A stretch of 64,000 bases of DNA from positions 248,001-312,000 of the forward strand of contig NZ_QNRE01000002.1 of NCBI RefSeq assembly GCF_003315035.1, given 5' to 3'. The DNA is from Nocardia puris (GTDB lineage Bacteria > Actinomycetota > Actinomycetes > Mycobacteriales > Mycobacteriaceae). The number at the start of each line of letters is the position of its first letter. Positions within the stretch are counted from its first letter, which is position 1. Below, piece by piece: positions 59,276 to 64,000 of the stretch. Both the position numbers and the translations under genes were made by a program. The notes below the pieces were generated by a model. It saw nothing but the letters and a program-made list of their open reading frames with translations. It made no database searches and was not told where the DNA came from.

Positions 59276-60073
59276 TCAGGGTTTGCGCGCGACGCCGCCG
59301 TACGCCGAAATCGGGCGGACCTCGCCCACCTCGGTGGACGGCGCGCGCCATTGGGTGATGGAGGTGAAACCGGGCTCCACCAACTCCAGGCCCTCGAAGA
59401 CGGCCTTGATGTCGGCCTGGGGGCGCGGAATGTAGGGGGTGCCGCCGGTGCCGGTGTAGTTCTCGCACAGCGTCACGTACGCCTGGCTGTCGTCGGTACC
59501 GTCCCACAGCACCAGGTAACTGCCCGAAGGCACGGCGTCCAGCACGGTTTTCACGATCCGCTTCATGTCGTCGTAGGTCTTGGCGTGGCCGAGCACGCCC
59601 ATGAACATGACACCGATCGGTTCGTTGAAGTTCAAGACGTTCTGCGCGTCTTTGATGATCAGCTCGGGCTTGTGGTAGTCGGAATCGATGTAGGTGGTGA
59701 CGCCCTCGGGGGTGGTGCTGGTGAGCAGCGCGCGGGCGTGGGTGAGCACCAGCGGGTCGTTGTCGACGTAGACGATCTTCGACTCGGGCGCCACGCTCTG
59801 GGCCACCTCGTGGGTGTTCTGCATGGTGGGCAGGCCGGTGCCGATGTCGAGGAACTGGCGAATGCCCTTCTCACCGGCGAGGAATCGGACGGCGCGGATG
59901 AGGAACTGGCGCGACTGGGTGGCCATCGCGGTGATGTCGGGGTCGACCTCGATGCCCGCGTCGCCCGCGATGCGATCGATCTCGTAGTAGTCCTTGCCGC
60001 CCATCCAGTAGTTCCAGATTCGTGCCGAATGTGGAATGTCGGTCCGGATCAGCGGGCTGTGGTCTTCGGACAT
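59276..60073 (-). CDS. SAM-dependent methyltransferase, SAV2177/DUF574 family, 265 aa
   Basis: A Rossmann methyltransferase of the S-adenosyl-methyltransferase family PF04672, largely confined to actinobacteria. The diagnostic start is TDIPHSARIWNYWMGGKDYYEIDR. The SAM motif is QFLDIGTGLPTMQNTHEVA (about residues 72-90), and IVYVDNDPLVLTHARALL binds the ribose. Full length. Such genes typically sit next to XRE-DUF5753 and DUF397 genes, as here, and several act in signalling or secondary metabolism. Its substrate is unknown. Promoter D, about 260 bases upstream, probably drives it. Confidence 0.92.
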   Translation of the reverse strand: MSEDHSPLIRTDIPHSARIWNYWMGGKDYYEIDRIAGDAGIEVDPDITAMATQSRQFLIRAVRFLAGEKGIRQFLDIGTGLPTMQNTHEVAQSVAPESKIVYVDNDPLVLTHARALLTSTTPEGVTTYIDSDYHKPELIIKDAQNVLNFNEPIGVMFMGVLGHAKTYDDMKRIVKTVLDAVPSGSYLVLWDGTDDSQAYVTLCENYTGTGGTPYIPRPQADIKAVFEGLELVEPGFTSITQWRAPSTEVGEVRPISAYGGVARKP

Positions 60074-60437
60074 TGCGTAAGACTCCTCAGGCGAGCGGGT
60101 GTGCGTGGCCGGACGTATCGGCCGGTGACCGCGTTTCGGGGCGCGCCGTGGGCGTCCGGCCCGGTGTCGCGAATGGCTGGTACATCCGATGTGCACTGTG
60201 ACAGTACAAGATTCAAGTCGGTCCGGCGGGTCTGTTCGAGGACCTGAACACGGAGTTCACCGACGGGCCGGAATCACCGGTCACAAAGCCGACCGGTAGG
60301 TCCGAAACATCCGGTGCCACAGGGTGAACTTCGTGCTATCGTCCAGGCGTCGGTGCAAATGCAAGAACGTTTGAGCGTGCATCTGCAAGCGCCGACTCGA
60401 ATGGATCCCTCACACTGGCTCAACCGAGGAGTGGGAA
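60074..60437. other. Divergent intergenic region
   Basis: It contains promoter D (60335-60373) reading left to the methyltransferase gene and, at its right end, the GAGGAG ribosome site of the DUF397 gene. The first 200 bases leftward of promoter D would be a long untranslated leader. Confidence 0.45.
60335..60373 (-). promoter_or_regulatory. Shared-motif promoter D
   Basis: Minus strand: a divergent copy of the motif, CTCAAACGTTCTTGCATTTG, with -35 TTGCAT (60359-60364), an 18-base spacer and -10 GATAGC (60335-60340). An additional TTGCAGATGCACG half-site lies just upstream. It is weaker than A-C. Confidence 0.5.
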
Positions 60438-60668
60438 ATGGTGAACTCGGAAACAACCCTGCCCAGGATCACCGGCGCGTGGCGCAAGAGTTCGTTCAGC
60501 GGCCCCAGTGGCGGCAATTGCGTCGAGATGGCCGAAGCGAGCGGCGGACTGGTCGCGGTGCGCAACTCGCGCTTTCCGGACGGCGCCGTCGTCTTCTACA
60601 CCCGGCCCGAGATCGATGCGTTCGTGCGCGGCGCGAAAGCCGGAGAGTTCGACGATTTGACTAGCTGA
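60438..60668 (+). CDS. DUF397 protein, 76 aa
   Basis: Carries the DUF397 signature GAWRKSSFSGPSGGNCVEMAE, then LVAVRNSRFPDGAVVFYTRPEIDAFVRGAKAGEF. DUF397 proteins are small actinobacterial partners of XRE-DUF5753 regulators (WhiJ-type systems) and are thought to modulate them. Here it precedes the XRE gene by 89 bases, the reverse of the more common order. A GAGGAG site precedes the ATG. Confidence 0.9.
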   Translation: MVNSETTLPRITGAWRKSSFSGPSGGNCVEMAEASGGLVAVRNSRFPDGAVVFYTRPEIDAFVRGAKAGEFDDLTS

Positions 60669-60691
60669 AAGGTAACATTGCGGTCGGTGCG

Positions 60692-60723
60692 GTGTGTCTC
60701 GGGCGGACGTCTTTGTGACACAC
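60692..60723. promoter_or_regulatory. Inverted repeat before the XRE gene
   Basis: GTGTGTC (60692-60698) and GACACAC (60717-60723) are inverted and separated by 18 bases. It lies between the DUF397 stop and the XRE start and could be an operator for XRE autoregulation. Confidence 0.45.
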
Positions 60724-60757
60724 TGGTGGGCAACCTCGAGTATCGGAGACGAACTCC

Positions 60758-61651
60758 ATGATCGCAGAACCCAACGACGACGGCTTCGTGCAATCGGCTG
60801 TCGTGGAACGTGGTCCGACTGTCCTCCGGATCGCCCTCGGCGGTCAGCTACGGAAACTTCGTGAGAGTCGCAACATCACCCGCGAGGCCGCGGGTGATGC
60901 CATCCGCGGCTCGCACGCGAAGATCAGTCGGCTGGAGTTGGGCCGCACCGGATTCAAGGAACGCGACATCCGGGATCTGTTGACGCTCTACGGCGTCAAC
61001 GATCCCGCCGAGCGCGAACAGTTCCTGGATCTGGCCAGGCAGGCCAACGAGCCCGGCTGGTGGCACCGCTACAGTGATCTGCTGCCCTCGTGGTTCAGCA
61101 CCTACCTCGGCCTGGAGCAGGCCGCGATCAAGATCCGTACGTACGAGGCACATCTCGTGCCCGGTCTGTTGCAGACGCCGGATTACGCGCGGGCCGTGCT
61201 CACCCTCGGCAGCGACGACGCCGATACCGAGCGCCGCGTCGACGTGCGCAGGCTGCGCCAGGAGATCCTGTTCCGCGCCGACCCGCCGGTCGTGTGGGCG
61301 GTCATCGACGAGGCGGCGCTGCACCGGCCCGTCGGCGGCCCCGACGTGCACCGCGAGCAGATGGAACACCTCATCGAACTCGCCGGACTGCCGAACGTCA
61401 CCATCCAGGTGCTGCCGTTCTCGGCGGGCGAGCACGCCGCCGCGGGCAGCTCGTTCAGCATCCTGCGCTTCTCCGAGGCGGAACTGCCCGACGTCGTCTA
61501 CCTCGAACATCTCACCAGCGCACTGTATCTGGACCGCAGGCAGGACCTCGCGCAGTACCGCTCGGTGATGGACCGCCTGAGCGTGCAGGCGCTGCCGCCC
61601 GGCGACTCGATCGAGAAGCTGCGCGAGTACGCCCGAGGGCGCGACTCCTAG
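60758..61651 (+). CDS. XRE-family regulator with DUF5753 domain, 297 aa
   Basis: DNA-binding regulator of the WhiJ/Scr1 type. The HTH covers about residues 28-80: GGQLRKLRESRNITREAAGDAIRGSHAKISRLELGRTGF. The DUF5753 part follows (about 115-290), with TYLGLEQAAIKIRTYEAHLVPGLLQTPDYARAVL, the VWAVIDEAALHRPVGG motif and TIQVLPFSAGEHAAAGSSF. These proteins act with DUF397 partners and often control development, antibiotic genes or local small genes. It is the likely reader of the shared motif found at four promoters nearby, but that is inference. A hairpin terminator follows. Confidence 0.93.
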   Translation: MIAEPNDDGFVQSAVVERGPTVLRIALGGQLRKLRESRNITREAAGDAIRGSHAKISRLELGRTGFKERDIRDLLTLYGVNDPAEREQFLDLARQANEPGWWHRYSDLLPSWFSTYLGLEQAAIKIRTYEAHLVPGLLQTPDYARAVLTLGSDDADTERRVDVRRLRQEILFRADPPVVWAVIDEAALHRPVGGPDVHREQMEHLIELAGLPNVTIQVLPFSAGEHAAAGSSFSILRFSEAELPDVVYLEHLTSALYLDRRQDLAQYRSVMDRLSVQALPPGDSIEKLREYARGRDS

Positions 61652-61667
61652 GCCACCAGACCGAATC

Positions 61668-61695
61668 CGGGCCGGTACCTGACGGTGCCGGCCCG
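61668..61695 (+). terminator. Hairpin terminator after the XRE gene
   Basis: CGGGCCGG-t-ACC pairs with GGT-g-CCGGCCCG around a TGAC loop, starting 17 bases after the stop. GC-rich, no T tract. Confidence 0.62.
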
Positions 61696-62481
61696 ATTGC
61701 TGTGCGTCCGCCGGGCAGTTGCTCGATGATGCCCACGGCGCGGGGAATGCGGCGATAGTGCGGCCGATACGTGGAAGCTGTTGCGCGCCGGTCGAGTTCA
61801 CATGTCACGAACCATACGGTCGTTTTCGATGGGGAAGTGCGCTGTGCTCCGGGTTGCCGGACCGGGCGTACGTCGTCGGCGGTCGCGCCGAACGTGGCCG
61901 CCACGGACAACAGCGCTCTGCGACGCCGATCCCTCACGTGTTGACCGACTTGTCGCAACGGCCGGGTGTTGCGGGCGAGGCCGCGTCGACCTCCTCGCGG
62001 TTCGGGGGAGTGCCAAGTGTTACGAATATCGGCCACCGGTGCGTCAAGCGCTGTAGACACCAGCTTCCAGGTGTTTCGCGCCGAGAATTCGACGCGGTCC
62101 GGCGCCGAATCTCGGTGGCGCCTGTCGCCTCTCGCCGTGCGGGCGGCGCTGTGCTTGCCTCGCTACAGGGCCTGCGCAGAGTGCTGGGCGTTCGGCGGAG
62201 CGATGACGCCTCGGCCGAGCGACGCCGAGCGGGTGCGGGAGGCAGTGCTGGGTGGGGTGGCCGGACGCGGTCTCGGAGCACGCGAGACCGTGCCCGTCGG
62301 GCCGCAAGCCGTATGGAGGCAGCGGGCCGGAAGAGTGCCCCGGCTTGGACCTGCTCACCGAGTCCGCGGTGTGGGGCCGGCGGCGGAGTCGACGCCGCGC
62401 GCGACCGTCCGCGGACGTGGGCCGCTGTGCGGCCGGCGGGGGAGTGCGATGGCCGCCGGGCGAAGCTCGGCCGTGGCGCTC

Positions 62482-62523
62482 GGCTGATTGATGATGGCCG
62501 ATTGATGACGGCTGATTCGTGAT
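62482..62523 (+). repeat. Three tandem 14-bp repeats
   Basis: Copies are GGCTGATTGATGAT, GGCCGATTGATGAC and GGCTGATTCGTGAT, back to back. Two changes separate copies 1 and 2, and two separate copies 1 and 3. It is AT-richer than its surroundings. Confidence 0.7.
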
Positions 62524-62888
62524 GTCGCCCCACCGGCCGGCCTGGGCGGTCGCCGTTCATCGCCACGTCGGCCGTCCCGCGCGATCCGGTCTTCAGTGCC
62601 CATCCTGAAAACCATGATGCGTCAAGAAGATTGGCGCGCAATCGCACCCGGACGGACGACCTCGCCCGTCGGCGGCCGTGCGCTCGGGCGCGTAAAGCTG
62701 GTGCGCCCGAGCGGGCGGCGGGCGGAACGTGAAGCGATATGAGAGGCGGGACGCAGGCGGTCGCGCGGTGTGTGGCGCCTGTTCGGTCCCGTGCGGACCG
62801 TGGTGGTGTCCGGAAGGGGCGGGTGTTCACAGACGAAAACCCTTGACGCGCGGCGTTGTTCGTCCGCGGCGTCGTGTGGTGCGTCCGG

Positions 62889-63191
62889 TTACTGCCTGAT
62901 GCAGCTGGACGCGATGCGCCAGAAGGTCTCCGGCTGCAAGGTATTCAGGTCCCAGTCGTCGGCCATGGCGTGCGCCGTGGAGACGATCCGGTCGATGTCG
63001 AAGTCGTTGCGCGTGGCCGCGCCGGTCGATTCGACGGCATCGATGACGAACGCGACGGCGGTCTCCCGCGAGCACGCGTGCGTCTGGGGCCCGCTGCGGG
63101 CCGGTGGCGGACTCACGGTTCCACCGGTGTGTGACAGGTCGAACGGCGCGGGGTCGGCATATCCGATCCGGCCGTCGAGTGATCGATCCAT
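62889..63191 (-). CDS. Small conserved protein, 100 aa, under the shared -35 motif
   Basis: The start is MDRSLDGRIGYADPAPFDLS. A possibly disordered Pro/Gly part leads to a helical domain (AVAFVIDAVESTGAATRNDFDIDRIVSTAHAMADDWDLNTLQPETFWRIAS) that ends in SCIRQ. The DIDRIVSTAHAMADDWDL pattern resembles short proteins found beside SAM methyltransferases in Nocardia. An AGGGG site precedes the ATG. It is expressed from promoter C, with a leader of about 100 bases. Confidence 0.72.
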   Translation of the reverse strand: MDRSLDGRIGYADPAPFDLSHTGGTVSPPPARSGPQTHACSRETAVAFVIDAVESTGAATRNDFDIDRIVSTAHAMADDWDLNTLQPETFWRIASSCIRQ

Positions 63192-63749
63192 AAGAACACC
63201 CCTGACTTTCGGGGTGGCAGCAAATTGCTGGCGACTTTTGTCTTGGTTTGCCGGTGCGGCCACCCTCGGTTGTCCCCTATATAGCTGTGCGGAACTGAGT
63301 TTAGGTCCGTGCACCTTTCAGATGCAAGCACATCTGCACGATCTATTCCGTTCGGCTGAAAGGATTTTCGCGCGCCGACGCACCAGGGCCGAAGTCCCGA
63401 CCGGACGGTCCGGCATCGGGAGGTGCGGCACGCCGGATATAGTGCGTGCCCGCGCCCTGCCAGGCGCGATGCGCGCCCAGGTGGCGTGATGTCGGCCCAC
63501 GTCACGGCGTCGGCGCGCACGGCGGTTCGGTACGGCGGTCCGAGAACAGTTCGCGGCGCGCGCGGCGCGAGTGCACCCGACGGGGTTGATCGGATTCGCG
63601 GCGCGCCCGATTGGCGAACCGACTTCACGCGCGCCGCGCGCCATTTCGCGGACTTTGTTTCCGAATCGTTGCCGAAAGTTCGTGGGTGTCGCGGTGCGGC
63701 GGCTCCGCGACCTCGGAATCCGCTGCGCCCCACGGATTTCAGCAATCCT
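63192..63749. other. Intergenic region with promoter C
   Basis: Apart from promoter C nothing else is recognised between the 100-aa gene and the partial gene at the edge. Confidence 0.45.
63298..63336 (-). promoter_or_regulatory. Shared-motif promoter C
   Basis: Minus strand: GTGCAGATGTGCTTGCATCT with -35 TTGCAT (63322-63327), an 18-base spacer and -10 TAAACT (63298-63303), the same spacing and -10 as promoter B. Confidence 0.7.
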
Positions 63750-64000
63750 CTAGTTACCGATGGCGGCCACGGCGTCGGCGACGGGTGTCGCGCCCGCGAC
63801 GAGCTCGAGGGTGGTGCGGGTGGTCCCCGGCGCCGTCAGCACCGCCGCGAGCACGGCCGCCACATCCGCGCGCGGTACGTCCGCGCGCCCGGCGCGCTCG
63901 GTGGTGAGCGTGACCAGGCCGGTGCCCGGTGTATCGACGAGCCGGCCCGGACGCAGAATCGTCCAGTCCAGATCCCGCGCCCGAAGGTCCTCCTCCGCTT
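63750..64000 (-). CDS. Atypical SDR / NAD(P)-binding protein, partial C-terminal end
   Basis: The gene runs off the right edge; the last 83 codons are present and stop at TAG (63750-63752). The DLDWTILRPGRLVDTPGTG stretch is the substrate-side motif of atypical SDRs (SDR_a5, NmrA/YwnB-like), followed by VPRADVAAVLAAVLTAPGTTRTTLELVAG, the typical C-terminal helix and strand. It ends AVAAIGN. The nucleotide-binding half is outside the window, so the cofactor cannot be checked. Confidence 0.82.
   Translation of the reverse strand, partial: AEEDLRARDLDWTILRPGRLVDTPGTGLVTLTTERAGRADVPRADVAAVLAAVLTAPGTTRTTLELVAGATPVADAVAAIGN

Larger units (their letters stand above)
61652..62888. other. Long non-coding stretch
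   Basis: About 1.2 kb without a supported gene. It has the XRE terminator at its left end and three tandem 14-bp repeats at 62482-62523. Open frames of up to 298 codons on the minus strand are Arg/Pro/Ala-rich and have no ribosome site. Confidence 0.5.

Noticed and set aside
61934..62830. A 298-codon minus-strand frame
   Set aside because: Arg/Pro/Ala-rich with no motif and no ribosome site, and it spans a tandem repeat and terminator-adjacent DNA.
1..64000. CRISPR arrays, IS elements, prophage, integrase or attachment sites
   Set aside because: No regular spaced repeats, transposase or integrase motifs, and no intact tRNA flanked by repeats were seen.

Overview
The window is a high-GC actinobacterial chromosome segment. 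Its gene content points to the mycolate-containing Mycobacteriales and most likely to Nocardia (inference): the recC-recB-recD order, a LigC ligase with an adjacent LigD-type polymerase, EspC/WXG-like type VII secretion genes, an IdeR-type iron box, NDH-2, and an S-adenosyl methyltransferase (SAV2177/DUF574 type) beside DUF397 and XRE-DUF5753 genes. There is no prophage, IS element, CRISPR array or rRNA.

Layout. 0-7 kb: an unknown protein, a two-component system, an iron-box-controlled small RNA read leftward, a PaaI-type thioesterase, a YbaB/EspC-like/WXG-like secretion triplet, an O-methyltransferase and an exonuclease. 7-14 kb: a TetR regulator divergent from a DHA2 drug exporter, a tryptophan-rich repeat membrane protein, a secreted glycine-zipper protein, NDH-2 and a secreted beta-lactamase-fold protein. 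14-23 kb: recCBD. 23-27.5 kb: a small secreted protein, an amidohydrolase and nucleoside hydrolase pair, an EamA pseudogene and a second DHA2 exporter.

27.5-29.6 kb is the most striking part. Two tandem tRNA-like noncoding RNAs lie directly upstream of a Ro60/TROVE protein gene and look like bacterial Y RNAs. The first is almost a complete tRNA in circular permutation, with its acceptor stem closed by a GCGA tetraloop. The second is reduced to a T arm plus a UUCG-capped stem.

30-48 kb: an ACR3/SBF-type transporter, a CoA-transferase facing a type II thioesterase, a zinc-ribbon SDR, a helical-repeat/hydrolase operon facing a TetR gene, an acyl-CoA dehydrogenase with its own TetR, LigC plus PolD, a cold-shock protein, a flotillin-NfeD pair and MgtC with a proline-rich upstream leader ORF. 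48-55 kb: a tightly overlapping four-gene locus (cysteine-desulfurase-like protein, HMA-domain protein, PLP decarboxylase, cysteine synthase-rhodanese fusion), followed by a TetR gene; its product is unknown. 55-64 kb: PNPOx-like, CBS and PucR-type genes, then a loose cluster around a SAM methyltransferase, DUF397 and an XRE regulator. Four leftward promoters there share one -35/operator module. A partial atypical SDR gene runs off the right edge.
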